The position numbers and the translations under genes were made by a program. Of a stretch of 64,000 bases of DNA, positions 45,904 to 55,761 are shown piece after piece. Positions within the stretch are counted from its first letter, which is position 1; each line of letters begins with the position of its first letter. The stretch comes from Nocardia vermiculata NBRC 100427. GTDB lineage: Bacteria; Actinomycetota; Actinomycetes; Mycobacteriales; Mycobacteriaceae. The DNA is taken from contig NZ_BDCA01000006.1 in NCBI RefSeq assembly GCF_001613265.1, positions 124,001 to 188,000 on the forward strand, in the 5' to 3' direction. The notes below the pieces were generated by a model. That model was not told the DNA's origin. It did not search any database and saw nothing but the letters and a program-made list of their open reading frames with translations.

Positions 45904-47532
45904 TCAGGTTCCCGAGCCGGTGATGAGCATCCGGCCGGCGGCCGTATCCACCGTGAACCAACGGCTCTCGGAGGTGACGGTCCCGTCGTTCAGGGTATAG
46001 GTCAGCGTCGCGACCACCCGGCCGGGACCGCTCTCGCGCACCCCGCTGATCTGTACCGCGGACACTGTCGACCAGAATGCGGAGTACTGGTCGTAGCCGC
46101 CGGTCTGCGCCTGATACGACGGCGCCAGCTGCGACCAGGCGCCGCCGGTGTCACGCGGCAACATCCCGTAATAGCCGGAGACGAAGCCCGTTGCCTCGGC
46201 CGCCCGCGGCGGACCGTAGGTGGTGCCGGGCGCCGGTGTCGCTCCCCCTGACGTGGCACCGGGCCGCGGGACCCCGGATGTGCCGGTGGGCGCGGGGCGA
46301 GCGCTCGGCCGGGGACTGCCCAGATCCACGCTGCCGCCGTCGCCGGTGACCGAGGAACCGCCCGGCGCCTCCGGGGTCACCGTGGCCGGCGACGGCCCGG
46401 ATTCCGGGGCGTCGGGTTCGGCGGAGGCTGCGGTACCCGGCCCGCTCGCGGTCCGCTCGGTGCCGCCGTCGGAGCCCGACGTGGCGATCAGGCCGATGAT
46501 CACTCCCAGCACGATCACCACGGCAGCCGCGCCGATCGGCCACAGTCGACGATTCGCGGTGCGCGGGGATCTCGGCGTTTCCGGAGGTGGTACGGGCGTT
46601 CGCGCAGTAGTCCCGGCCGCGGCCGCATCGGCCGTGGGCACCGACAGCACCGTGGTCGCCGCGGCGGCCGGATGTTCGAGCACCTTGGTCGGCGCCGGAG
46701 CCAGGTCGGAGGTCCGGCCCTCGGCAACGGCCTCGAGCGCCTGCTGCGCCTGCTGCATCGTCGGCCGGTCCGCCCCCTCGGGCGCGAGCAGACTCATCAG
46801 GACCGGCCCCAGCGGACCGGCGCGCGTCGGTTCGGGCACCTTGGCGCCGACGACCGCATGCAGCACGGCCAGCGGGTTGTCACCCTCGCCGAACGGTGGT
46901 GCGCCCTCGACCGCCGCGTACAGCGTGGACCCCAGGGCGAACACGTCCGAGGACGGTTCCGGATCTTCCCCACGGGCGATCTCCGGCGACAGATAGGCCG
47001 GGGTGCCGGCCAGGAATCCGGTGGAGGTGACGGTGACATCGCCGACCGCCCGGGAAATCCCGAAATCGGTGATCTTCACGGTGCCGTTGTCGGCCACGAG
47101 GATGTTGGCCGGCTTCACGTCGCGATGCACGATCCCCGCGTCGTGGGCGGCGGCCAGCGCAGCGGCGACCTTCGCACCGATCCGGGCGACCTCCCGCGGC
47201 TCCAACGGCCCCTTGTCCCGCATCAGCGCCGCCAGACTCGGGGCATCGACGAATTCCATCACCAGCCAGGGCTGGCCGTCCTCGTCGGCCACATCGAAGA
47301 TCGTCACCGCATTCTGATGGTGCAGCCGGGCCGCAATCCGGCCCTCCCGCTTGGCGCGCATCTTCGCTTCGAACGCCTGCTCCTTGGTCAGACCGGGCGC
47401 CAGCAGTAGTTGCTTCACCGCGACGGTGCGGCGTAGCCGGACGTCGCTGGCTCGCCAGACCACCCCCATCGCACCGGTGCCGATCGGATCGCCCAGCCGG
47501 TACCGTCCGGAGATCAGCCGATCAGAACTCAT
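45904..47532 (-). CDS. Membrane Ser/Thr protein kinase (Pkn family)
   Basis: A 542-residue kinase. Gly loop IGTGAMGVV; K40 (TVAVK); catalytic IVHRDVKPAN (D138); DFG at 156-158; activation loop TSTGFLAGTPAYLSPE. A juxtamembrane Ala/Pro linker leads to a transmembrane helix (about 331-350). A Ser/Pro/Gly-rich stretch then joins a C-terminal extracellular domain of about 90 residues (TGFVSGYYGMLPRDTGGAW), which may sense cell-wall signals. It is not PknB (no PASTA). It lies between metH and a HAD phosphatase. Confidence 0.93.
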   Translation of the reverse strand: MSSDRLISGRYRLGDPIGTGAMGVVWRASDVRLRRTVAVKQLLLAPGLTKEQAFEAKMRAKREGRIAARLHHQNAVTIFDVADEDGQPWLVMEFVDAPSLAALMRDKGPLEPREVARIGAKVAAALAAAHDAGIVHRDVKPANILVADNGTVKITDFGISRAVGDVTVTSTGFLAGTPAYLSPEIARGEDPEPSSDVFALGSTLYAAVEGAPPFGEGDNPLAVLHAVVGAKVPEPTRAGPLGPVLMSLLAPEGADRPTMQQAQQALEAVAEGRTSDLAPAPTKVLEHPAAAATTVLSVPTADAAAAGTTARTPVPPPETPRSPRTANRRLWPIGAAAVVIVLGVIIGLIATSGSDGGTERTASGPGTAASAEPDAPESGPSPATVTPEAPGGSSVTGDGGSVDLGSPRPSARPAPTGTSGVPRPGATSGGATPAPGTTYGPPRAAEATGFVSGYYGMLPRDTGGAWSQLAPSYQAQTGGYDQYSAFWSTVSAVQISGVRESGPGRVVATLTYTLNDGTVTSESRWFTVDTAAGRMLITGSGT

Positions 47533-47638
47533 GCTGTTATGTCCTCCTGCATTTCACCCGCCGAGTCACTGTGCCACTCTGCGCGTGAAACCCGGAAATT
47601 TCAGAATCTCCGAAAGCCTAGGCGATCGCGCGAAACCC

Positions 47639-50600
47639 CTAGGCGTTGAAGTACTTTGCTTCCGGGTGCAACAGCACGAAGGCATCGGTGGACTGCTCCG
47701 GATGCAGCTGCAGCTCCTCCGACAGCGACACTCCGATGCGCTCGGCCTCGAGCAGCGACACCAGTTTGGCGCGATCCTCGAGGTCGGGGCATGCGCCGTA
47801 GCCGAAGGCATACCGCGCGCCGCGGTAACCCAGTTTGAAGTAGTCGGCGATGTCGGCCGGATCGTCGGCGGCGAGCGAGCGGCCCTCCACCACGAGTTCC
47901 TCACGGATACGACGGTGCCAGTATTCGGCCAGTGCCTCGGTCAGCTGGACACCGATTCCGTGTACCTCGAGGTAGTCACGGTAGTTGTCGGCCGCGAACA
48001 GCTCGTTGGCGAAATCGGCGATCGGCTGGCCCATAGTGACCAGCTGGAACGGCAGTACATCGACCTGCCCGGTCCGCTCCGCTTCCCGGCGCGAGCGGAT
48101 GAAGTCCGCGATGCACAGGAACCGGTCACGCTGCTGACGCGGGAAACTGAACCGGTATCGCTGCGGGGCGGCCGGATCCGCTTCGGTGAGCACGATCACG
48201 TCGTCCCCCTCGGACACGGCCGGAAAGTAGCCGTACACCACCGCGGCGTGCTGCAGAACCCCCTCGGTGGACAGCCGGTCCAGCCAGTACCGCAACCGCG
48301 GGCGGCCGTCCGACTCGACCAGTTCCTCGTAGCTCGGCCCCTCGCCACCACGCTGCCCGCGCAGCCCCCACTGCCCGAGGAACAACGCCCGTTCGTCCAG
48401 CAGCCCGGAGTACTCGCCCACACCGAGCCCCTTGATCACCCGGGTACCCCAGAACGGCGGCACCGGAACCGGCAGGTCGGCGGCGACATCGGAACGCTCC
48501 GGCACCACGACGGGAACCTCCTTGGCGCGCCGCTCCGCCGCAATGCGCTTGGAACGTTCGTGGCGGGCCTTGCGCTCGGCGAGCTTCGCGCGTTCGGCGA
48601 TCGCCTCCGGGCTGTCGGGATCGGGGCCTCCCCCGCGCTTGCGGGTCATGATGTCGTCCATCAGCCGCAGTCCCTCGAAGGCATCGCGGGCGTAATGCAC
48701 ATCGCCCGCGTAGACATCGGTGAGATCGTTCTCGACGTACCCGCGGGTCAGTGCCGCGCCGCCCAGCAGGACGGGGAATTCGTCGGCGACCCCGCGGGTG
48801 TTCATCTCCTCGAGGTTCTCCTTCATGACCACGGTCGATTTCACCAGCAGGCCCGACATGCCGATGACATCGGCCTTCTTGTCGGCCGCGGCGTCGAGGA
48901 TCGCCGAAATCGGTTGTTTGATACCGAGATTGACCACTTCGTAGCCGTTGTTGGACAAGATGATGTCGACCAGGTTCTTACCGATGTCGTGCACATCGCC
49001 CTTGACGGTGGCCAGGACGATCCGTCCCTTGCCGGCGTCGTCGGTGGCCTCCATATGCGGTTCCAGGTGGGCGACGGCGGTCTTCATCACCTCCGCGGAC
49101 TGCAGGACGAACGGCAGCTGCATCTGGCCCGAGCCGAACAGCTCGCCGACGGTCTTCATCCCGGCCAGCAGCGTCTCGTTGATGATCCGCAGCGGCGGCA
49201 CCTCCTGCATCGCCGCATCCAGATCCGCTTCCAGACCGTTGCGGTCGCCGTCGACGATGCGCCGTTCCAGCCGCTCGAACAGCGGCAACGCGGCGAGTTC
49301 GTCGGCCCGCGAGGCCTTCGCCGAGGCCGCGGACACGCCCTCGAACATCGACATCAGCGTCTGCAGCGGGTCGTAGCCCTCGCGGCGGCGGTCGTAGATC
49401 AGATCCATCGCCGTGTCGCGCTGGTCCTCGGGGATCCGGCTGATCGGCAGAATCTTGGACGCGTGCACGATCGCGGAATCGAGCCCCGCCTGCACGCACT
49501 CGTGCATGAAGACCGAGTTCAGTACCTGCCGGGCGGCCGGGTTGAGACCGAAGGAGATGTTGGACAGCCCCAGGGTGGTCTGCACGCTGGGATGGCGGCG
49601 CTTGAGCTCGCGGATGCCCTCGATGGTCTCCAGCCCGTCGCGCCGCGACTCCTCCTGGCCGGTGCCGAGGGTGAAGGTCAGGCAGTCGACGATGATGTCG
49701 CTCTCCGCGAGGCCCCAGTTTCCGGTGATGTCCTCGATCAGCCGTTCGGCGATCTCGACCTTCTTGTCCGCGGTGCGGGCCTGACCGTGTTCGTCGATGG
49801 TGAGCGCGACGACGGCGGCACCGTGCTCGGCGACCAGCCGCATGATCTGCTGGAAGCGTGAGTCGGGCCCGGCGCCGTCCTCGTAGTTCACCGAGTTCAC
49901 CGCACAGCGACCGCCCAGATGCTCGAGTCCGGCCTGCAGCACCGGAGGCTCGGTGGAGTCGAGCATGATCGGCAGGGTGGAGGCGGTCGCGAGCCGGCCC
50001 GACAGCTCGGCCATGTCGACCGCTCCGTCGCGGCCGACGTAGTCGACGCACAGGTCCAGCATATGGGCGCCGTCGCGGGTCTGATCCTTGGCGATGTCGA
50101 GGCATTTCTGCCAGTCACCGGCGAGCATCGCCTCGCGGAATGCCTTGGAGCCGTTGGCGTTGGTGCGCTCGCCGATCATCATCACCGAGGCGTCCTGCTC
50201 GAACGGCACCGCCGTGTACATCGACGCCACACTGGGCTCGTGTTGCGGAGTGCGCACGGCCGGAGCCACATTCGCCACCGCGTCGGCCACCTCGCGAATG
50301 TGCTGCGGGGTGGTACCGCAGCAGCCACCGACCAGTGCCAGCCCGAACTCGGTGACGAATCCGTGCAGCGCACTCGCCAATTCGCCGGGAGACAGCGGAT
50401 ATTCGGCACCGTTGGCACCGAGTACCGGCAGGCCGGCGTTCGGCATCACCGACACCGGCAACTGCGCATGCCGGGACAGGTGGCGCAGATGTTCGCTCAT
50501 CTCGGCGGGGCCGGTGGCGCAGTTGAGACCGATCATGTCGACGCCCAGCGGCTCGATCGCGGTCAGCGCGGCGCCGATCTCACTGCCGACGAGCATGGTG

Positions 50601-51217
50601 CCGGTGGTCTCCACGGTCACGTGGGTGATGATCGGAATGCGGCGCCCGGCGCGTTCCATGGCCCGGCGGCTACCGGTCACCGCGGCCTTCACCTGCAGCA
50701 GGTCCTGGCAGGTCTCGATCAGAACGGCATCGGCGCCGCCGTCGAGCATTCCCAGTGCGGCCTCGGTGTAGGCGTCACGCAGCGCGACGTACGGCGCGTG
50801 TCCCAATGTCGGCAGCTTGGTGCCCGGCCCCATCGACCCCAGCACATAGCGTGCCGTGCCGTCGGCACCCGGCCCCATCTCGTCGGCGACCTCACGAGCG
50901 AGCCGGGTGCCCCGCTCGGACAGATCACGGATCCGGTCGGCGATGTCGTAGTCGGCGAGGTTGGGCAGATTGCATCCGAAGGTGTTGGTTTCCACCGCGT
51001 CGGCACCGGCCTCGTAGTACGCGCGGTGGATACCGCGCAGCACGTCCGGCCTGGTCTCGTTGAGGATTTCGTTACAGCCCTCGAGGCCGCGGAAGTCGTC
51101 CAGCGTGAGATCGGCTGCCTGCAACATGGTGCCCATCGCACCGTCGCCGATCACGACACGCCGGTTGAGCGTGTCGAGCAGGGTGGTATCGAACTCGGCG
51201 CGGGAGGACACAGACAT
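47639..51217 (-). CDS. metH: Cobalamin-dependent methionine synthase
   Basis: A 1192-residue enzyme with the full domain order: homocysteine-binding barrel (about 15-310, with GGCCGTTPQHI zinc cysteines), methyltetrahydrofolate barrel (about 340-600), cobalamin cap and binding domain with GDVHDIGKN (H743 as cobalt ligand), and a SAM activation domain (about 900-1180). Length equals M. tuberculosis MetH as I recall it. The ATG at 51215-51217 has CTGGAG upstream. It is a consumer of the cobalamin made by the cob genes in this window. Confidence 0.97.
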   Translation of the reverse strand: MSVSSRAEFDTTLLDTLNRRVVIGDGAMGTMLQAADLTLDDFRGLEGCNEILNETRPDVLRGIHRAYYEAGADAVETNTFGCNLPNLADYDIADRIRDLSERGTRLAREVADEMGPGADGTARYVLGSMGPGTKLPTLGHAPYVALRDAYTEAALGMLDGGADAVLIETCQDLLQVKAAVTGSRRAMERAGRRIPIITHVTVETTGTMLVGSEIGAALTAIEPLGVDMIGLNCATGPAEMSEHLRHLSRHAQLPVSVMPNAGLPVLGANGAEYPLSPGELASALHGFVTEFGLALVGGCCGTTPQHIREVADAVANVAPAVRTPQHEPSVASMYTAVPFEQDASVMMIGERTNANGSKAFREAMLAGDWQKCLDIAKDQTRDGAHMLDLCVDYVGRDGAVDMAELSGRLATASTLPIMLDSTEPPVLQAGLEHLGGRCAVNSVNYEDGAGPDSRFQQIMRLVAEHGAAVVALTIDEHGQARTADKKVEIAERLIEDITGNWGLAESDIIVDCLTFTLGTGQEESRRDGLETIEGIRELKRRHPSVQTTLGLSNISFGLNPAARQVLNSVFMHECVQAGLDSAIVHASKILPISRIPEDQRDTAMDLIYDRRREGYDPLQTLMSMFEGVSAASAKASRADELAALPLFERLERRIVDGDRNGLEADLDAAMQEVPPLRIINETLLAGMKTVGELFGSGQMQLPFVLQSAEVMKTAVAHLEPHMEATDDAGKGRIVLATVKGDVHDIGKNLVDIILSNNGYEVVNLGIKQPISAILDAAADKKADVIGMSGLLVKSTVVMKENLEEMNTRGVADEFPVLLGGAALTRGYVENDLTDVYAGDVHYARDAFEGLRLMDDIMTRKRGGGPDPDSPEAIAERAKLAERKARHERSKRIAAERRAKEVPVVVPERSDVAADLPVPVPPFWGTRVIKGLGVGEYSGLLDERALFLGQWGLRGQRGGEGPSYEELVESDGRPRLRYWLDRLSTEGVLQHAAVVYGYFPAVSEGDDVIVLTEADPAAPQRYRFSFPRQQRDRFLCIADFIRSRREAERTGQVDVLPFQLVTMGQPIADFANELFAADNYRDYLEVHGIGVQLTEALAEYWHRRIREELVVEGRSLAADDPADIADYFKLGYRGARYAFGYGACPDLEDRAKLVSLLEAERIGVSLSEELQLHPEQSTDAFVLLHPEAKYFNA

Positions 51218-51357
51218 GTACTCCAGGGTAATTGCACGCTCCGACACCTCGGGGTCCAGGCCGCACGTACGGTGCTCCAGCACACTCGGTGCCGGGCCAC
51301 GCGGCCGGGCCGTGACCGACGATGCTGTCCGGTAGCGGTGCGCCGCTGCGTGCCGAG

Positions 51358-51382
51358 GCCGGCTCCGACGGGGCGAGCCGGC
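51358..51382. other. Hairpin in the metH/PAC2 divergent gap
   Basis: GCCGGCTC and GAGCCGGC form a perfect 8-bp stem around a nine-base loop, about 140 bases upstream of metH. The 239-bp gap has no cobalamin-box or SAM-riboswitch signature I can recognise. Role unknown; it may be a leader structure of metH. Confidence 0.35.
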
Positions 51383-51456
51383 ACCCGTTCTCCTCGACAC
51401 GCGGGGTCGCCGCAATTACCTCCGACAAGATTCCTCGCACACCGTAGGCTGACCTG

Positions 51457-52347
51457 GTGAACCCCAGTGCACCATCCGATCCGGCGCTTCCGACCCTGCG
51501 CGATCCGGTTCTCGTAGCCGCCTTCGAGGGCTGGAACGATGCGGCCGATGCGGCCAGCGGCGCCATCGAACATCTGGAACTGATCTGGGACGCCGAACCC
51601 CTGGCCGAGCTGGATTCCGAGGATTACTACGATTACCAGGTCAACCGGCCGAATGTGCGTCAGGTCGACGGCGTGACCCGCGAGATCCAGTGGCCGTCCA
51701 CCACCCTGTCGGTGTGCTCACCGCCCGGCAGTGAACGCGATATCGTCCTGCTGCACGGCATCGAACCGAATATGCGCTGGCGGGCCTTCTGCTCCGACAT
51801 CATCGAGATGATCGAGCAGCTTCGAGTGTCGACGGTCCTGATCCTCGGCGCCCTGCTGGCCGATACCCCACATACCCGCCCGGTTCCGGTCACCGGCACC
51901 GCCTACAGCAAGGACGCGGCCGAGCAGTTCAATCTGGAGCAGACCCGCTACGAGGGACCGACCGGTATCACCGGGGTGCTGCAGGACGCCTGTGTGCGCG
52001 CGGGTGTGCCGGCGATCTCGTTCTGGGCTGCGGTTCCGCACTACGTCTCGCAGCCGCCGAATCCCAAGGCGACGATCTCGCTGCTGCGCCGCGTCGAGGA
52101 CGTCCTCGACCTCGAAGTGCCGCTCGGCGAGTTGCCGGCGCAGGCCGAGGACTGGGAGTCCGCGGTCGACGAGATGACCGAGGACGACGAAGAAGTCACC
52201 GAGTACGTGCGGTCACTGGAGGAGCGCGGCGATGCCGCGGTCGACATCGACGATGCGATGTCGAAGATCGACGGCGACGCGATTGCCGCCGAATTCGAGA
52301 AGTATCTGCGCCGCCGGGGTGGCGGCAAGGGGGGATTCGGGCGCTGA
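51457..52347 (+). CDS. PAC2-family protein (Rv2125-like)
   Basis: A 296-residue protein of the proteasome-assembly-chaperone-2 fold family. VLVAAFEGWNDAADAASGAI, VLLHGIEPNMRWRAFCSDII, LILGALLADTPHTRPVPVTG and PAISFWAAVPHYVS are conserved; the C-terminus is helical and acidic. TAGGCT lies seven bases before the GTG start, suggesting a leaderless transcript. Gene order next to metH matches Rv2125. A role in proteasome assembly is not established for bacterial members. Confidence 0.88.
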   Translation: MNPSAPSDPALPTLRDPVLVAAFEGWNDAADAASGAIEHLELIWDAEPLAELDSEDYYDYQVNRPNVRQVDGVTREIQWPSTTLSVCSPPGSERDIVLLHGIEPNMRWRAFCSDIIEMIEQLRVSTVLILGALLADTPHTRPVPVTGTAYSKDAAEQFNLEQTRYEGPTGITGVLQDACVRAGVPAISFWAAVPHYVSQPPNPKATISLLRRVEDVLDLEVPLGELPAQAEDWESAVDEMTEDDEEVTEYVRSLEERGDAAVDIDDAMSKIDGDAIAAEFEKYLRRRGGGKGGFGR

Positions 52348-52366
52348 CCGCCCGGTCCGCGGGGGT

Positions 52367-52672
52367 TCAGGTGTCGATGGTCAACACCTGAGCTTCCGCG
52401 TCGTGGGCCAGTTTCGCGAGCAGAACTTCACGCGGAATGGTCTGGCCTGCAAGGTGATCGAGTGACGGGACCACCACATGGTGCGCCTCGGACCGCTTCA
52501 GTTCTGCGGTCAGCTCGGCGAATGCGGTGCCGTCACCATGGAGCGATTCATGGAACGTGGCGGCGAAACAGAGGCCGACCTCGCTGGCGAGGGTGCACAT
52601 CGCATCCTCCAGTTCGGCGGCATGACCTTCGGCCAGGTCGTCACGCACGTATCCATAGATCAACGCTTCCAC
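52367..52672 (-). CDS. Short serine-recombinase-like (resolvase N-domain) protein without catalytic Ser
   Basis: A 101-residue protein resembling the N-terminal domain of serine recombinases: ALIYGYVRDDLAEGHAAELE at the start, a central ATFHESLHGDG, and VVVPSLDHLAGQTIPREVLL near the end. The usual Ser after Y-x-R is Asp here, and there is no helix-turn-helix domain, so recombination is unlikely. The GTG start has GGAGG five bases upstream. It is divergent from an XRE regulator. Function unknown. Confidence 0.65.
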   Translation of the reverse strand: MEALIYGYVRDDLAEGHAAELEDAMCTLASEVGLCFAATFHESLHGDGTAFAELTAELKRSEAHHVVVPSLDHLAGQTIPREVLLAKLAHDAEAQVLTIDT

Positions 52673-52761
52673 CCGAACCTCCGTTGGGATGTGTAAGGAA
52701 CTCGCTGTTCTCTTGTGGAGTACTGCGGCGGACGGGAAAACCGCCCGAATCGAGCATCTGT

Positions 52762-52785
52762 CATCTGCAAATGCAATTGCAGATG
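52762..52785. promoter_or_regulatory. Palindromic operator in the resolvase-like/XRE gap
   Basis: CATCTGCAA (52762-52770) and TTGCAGATG (52777-52785) are perfect 9-bp arms around ATGCAA; a nested perfect TGCAATTGCA lies at 52772-52781. It is AT-rich for this genome and lies between divergent genes, as expected for the XRE regulator's own operator. Confidence 0.65.
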
Positions 52786-52848
52786 TCAATGACGGACAAC
52801 CTCGTGCCCTCTCGTCCATCCGGCGTTAACTGGTGGGATACTACAGAC

Positions 52849-54081
52849 GTGGCCGTGAGTGACGATCGACCCGTCTGGGCTGTCAGGATGCGCTCCGAAC
52901 GAGACGCCAGGGGGTGGTCCCAAGCAGATGCCGTGCGCGCAATGCGCGCCAAGTCATCCCATAATTTACCGACCGACAGCACCCTGCTGCGCAATTGGCG
53001 CCGCTGGGAATCGGGTGAGTCGAGACCCGACGACTTCTACGCACCGATCATCGCCGCGGCGTTCGACACCGTGACCGCGGCGTTCTTCCCCAAGGCGCGA
53101 CCGAACCGCGACGACGAGTTGCTGTCTTCCACCGGTATGGACACTCTGGAATTCATCGGCCGCCTCCGTATGTCCGACATCTCCTCGGCGACACTGGACG
53201 CCATCCGGATCACCGCCGAACGACTCTGCTGTGAATACCCTTTCGCCGATCCGCACGAACTCCACGCCGAGGGCACCGCCTGGCTGCGGCGGATCACCTC
53301 GCTGCTCGACGGCAGGCTGACGCTGTCCCAGCACCGTGAGGTGCTCGTGCTGGCCGGCTGGGTGGCGCTGCTGGTCGGTTGCGTCGATTACGACCTGGGC
53401 CGGCGTACCGCCGCGGAGGCGACCCGTCGCGCGGCGCTGTCGCTCGGTCACGAGGCCGAACATCCCGAAATCATCGGCTGGGGTGCGGAAATGGCGGCCT
53501 GGTTCGCCATCACCCAGGGCAACTATCGCGGCGCGATCGAGGTCGCCGAGGCCGCCCTGGACGACTCCCGCGGCCTGGGCGTGGACGTCCAGCTGGCCGC
53601 GCAGCAGGCCAAGGCCTGGGCCCGCATCGGCGATCGCGAGGCGATGGAGCGGGCACTCGACCGTGGCCGCACCATCCTGCAGCACCTCGACGTCCCGGTG
53701 AACCTGGACAACCACTTCGTGGTCGACCCACAGAAGTTCGATTTCTATGCCATGGACTGCTGCCGGGTCGCCGGCGACAATCGACCGGCCGAAAGCCATG
53801 CCCGCCAGGTGATTCGCAGCTCCATCGGCCTGGACGGAACGGTCCGCCAGCCGATGCGGGTATCCGAGGCGCAGCTGACCCTGGCGGTAGTCGCGGTGCG
53901 TGATCGCGATCTGGAGCTGGCGGTCGACGAGGCGATGCGCGCGTTCGACGGTAAGCGGCGCTCACTGCCGTCGCTGTTGTGGATCGCCGGCGAAGCCGCC
54001 CGCGAGATGATCGAGCGGTACCCCTCCGATCCTCGTACCCGCGCCTATCTCGAACAGATGCGGGTGCTGGCGGCCGTCTGA
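52849..54081 (+). CDS. XRE-family regulator with TPR-like C-terminal domain
   Basis: A 410-residue regulator. Residues 8-45 form the helix-turn-helix (WAVRMRSERDARGWSQADAV, then LLRNWRRWESGESRP). The rest is helical, with TPR-like repeats (AEMAAWFAITQGNYRGAIEV, QAKAWARIGDREAMERALDR). I chose the GTG at 52849 because GATACT six bases upstream would give a leaderless message and an upstream ATG at 52783 overlaps the palindrome. It ends 33 bp before jetA on the same strand. It may control the condensin locus. Ligand or partner unknown. Confidence 0.85.
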   Translation: MAVSDDRPVWAVRMRSERDARGWSQADAVRAMRAKSSHNLPTDSTLLRNWRRWESGESRPDDFYAPIIAAAFDTVTAAFFPKARPNRDDELLSSTGMDTLEFIGRLRMSDISSATLDAIRITAERLCCEYPFADPHELHAEGTAWLRRITSLLDGRLTLSQHREVLVLAGWVALLVGCVDYDLGRRTAAEATRRAALSLGHEAEHPEIIGWGAEMAAWFAITQGNYRGAIEVAEAALDDSRGLGVDVQLAAQQAKAWARIGDREAMERALDRGRTILQHLDVPVNLDNHFVVDPQKFDFYAMDCCRVAGDNRPAESHARQVIRSSIGLDGTVRQPMRVSEAQLTLAVVAVRDRDLELAVDEAMRAFDGKRRSLPSLLWIAGEAAREMIERYPSDPRTRAYLEQMRVLAAV

Positions 54082-54114
54082 TTCCCGCCCGCTCCGTGGT
54101 GGCGGCGCGCCGAG

Positions 54115-55761
54115 ATGCGGGCGCACCGTCACCGCGTGGCGGCAGGTATTACGCTCGTGCCGGTGACCGAGTCCGCTGGCCGATTGCTACCCGCCGAACC
54201 CGCCTTGTTCGAGGGCCCCTCCCCCGAGGGTGACGGGGCCGCGATCGAGGGTGCCGACCGGTTGCGATTGTTCTCCTTCGCGACCGCGGACAAGCGCACC
54301 GACTACCTGTGGGTGCTCCGCGCCTTCGATCGAGCGCGCGCCGCCTACGTGGTCCTTCTGCATGCCGACGAAGTCGCCGAAACCCTCGCCCGGCTGCCAC
54401 GCGCACCGCGGCTCACCGGCACCGAGATCGGTCCCCTCCTCGAGCAACTACACACCTGGGGTGTGCTGGAGCGTAGCTATGACGGCACCCGGGCTGCCAC
54501 ACTGGCCGAATACCGCAACCGGCACTACGTCTACCAGTTCTCCCGGGCCGGATACCAGGCGTTCCGGGCGGTCGACGAGGTCCTGGACGCACGGTTGGAC
54601 GAGGCGGCGCTGTCGCGGCTGGTGCTCCCCGAGCTGTTGTCGGATCTGCAGGCACTCGCCCAGGCCAACCGCGCCGGCGACGCCGAACGCGCGTACCGGA
54701 TCCTCAAGCGGCTCGATACCGCCCTCTCCGAACTCGCCGACCACGCCGCGCATTTCTATCTGACCCTCGGCGACCTGGTACGCACCACCGAGGCCACCCC
54801 GGAAGCCTTTCTCGCGCACAAGGATGCACTGCTCGCGCATATGCGGGAATTCAGCATGGACCTGGCCCGCTACGCGCCGCGGCTGGCGGCAGCCATCGCC
54901 GAGGTCGACGATACGGGCGCCGAACTGCTGATCACCCGCGCCGCGTCCTGCGACGAGCGGGTGCTGCTCGATCTCGGGGCGCGGGAGACGGATTGGCGCG
55001 CACGCTGGGAGGGTCTGCGGGGCTGGTTCGTCGCGGTGCGCGATCGGACGCCCGATCTCACCTCCGACGCTGCCGCCGCCACGGAGGCCGATCGGCTGCG
55101 GGAAGCGACCATGAGCGCCATCGCGGCGGTGCTGTCGCTGTTGCGCCGAGTCACCGAGACCCGCAAGGGCGGAGTCAGCCGGGAATCGGCGCTGCGACAT
55201 CTGGCCGGCTGGTTCGCCGCCGCACCGACCGCGGACAGCGCCCACGCACTGTTCGACGTCGTCTTCGGCCTCGGCAAACCGCGGCACCTGTCGATGGCTC
55301 ACCCCGATGCCGATGTCATTCCCGCTCATCGGTCCTGGTGGGAGGCGGCGCCGTTGGAGATCGCCCGAACCCTGGCCGAGACCGGCCGCCAGCCCACCCC
55401 CGGCGCACCCGCGCGGCTGGTACGCAACGACGCCGGAGTGCGGCGACTGCGTCAGGCTCAGCTCGAGAGCCAGCGCGCCCGCGCCGCGGCGGCACTGTCG
55501 CTGGCTTCCGAGGACATCCACGAGCGCGAACTCGACGAACGCGAAACCGAGGTGCTGTTGCGCCTGCTGGATGCGGCCTCGACCGCCTGGGTTCCGGTCA
55601 GCGGGCGCGTGGGCACCAGCGGTTCGGACAGCGGCGTCACCCTGACCGTGCGCGAACATCCCGGCTCGACCGTGGTCCGCACCGCACAGGGATTGCTGTA
55701 TCTGGATCACCGCCGGCTCGAGGTCCGGGAGAATTCCCGCACCGGATCCCGGCGGTCGTGA
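54115..55761 (+). CDS. jetA: Wadjet type II-like JetA (DUF2397, TIGR02677)
   Basis: A 548-residue protein. LRLFSFATADKRTDYLWVLR and ARAAYVVLLHADEVAETLAR mark the start of DUF2397; the remainder is helical with DTALSELADHAAHFYLTLGD and a Glu/Arg-rich end. In Wadjet it is the kleisin-like (MukF-like) subunit joining the SMC heads. The exact start is uncertain (the ATG at 54115 has only a weak ribosome site; the conserved domain begins near residue 50). The next gene overlaps by one base. Confidence 0.85.
   Translation: MRAHRHRVAAGITLVPVTESAGRLLPAEPALFEGPSPEGDGAAIEGADRLRLFSFATADKRTDYLWVLRAFDRARAAYVVLLHADEVAETLARLPRAPRLTGTEIGPLLEQLHTWGVLERSYDGTRAATLAEYRNRHYVYQFSRAGYQAFRAVDEVLDARLDEAALSRLVLPELLSDLQALAQANRAGDAERAYRILKRLDTALSELADHAAHFYLTLGDLVRTTEATPEAFLAHKDALLAHMREFSMDLARYAPRLAAAIAEVDDTGAELLITRAASCDERVLLDLGARETDWRARWEGLRGWFVAVRDRTPDLTSDAAAATEADRLREATMSAIAAVLSLLRRVTETRKGGVSRESALRHLAGWFAAAPTADSAHALFDVVFGLGKPRHLSMAHPDADVIPAHRSWWEAAPLEIARTLAETGRQPTPGAPARLVRNDAGVRRLRQAQLESQRARAAAALSLASEDIHERELDERETEVLLRLLDAASTAWVPVSGRVGTSGSDSGVTLTVREHPGSTVVRTAQGLLYLDHRRLEVRENSRTGSRRS

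Noticed and set aside
47351..49861. An 836-codon plus-strand frame across metH and the kinase start
   Set aside because: It crosses two real genes and their gap on the other strand, with no start signal or domain.
51218..51456. A cobalamin or SAM riboswitch before metH
   Set aside because: No B12-box or SAM-motif bases could be found; only an 8-bp hairpin is present.
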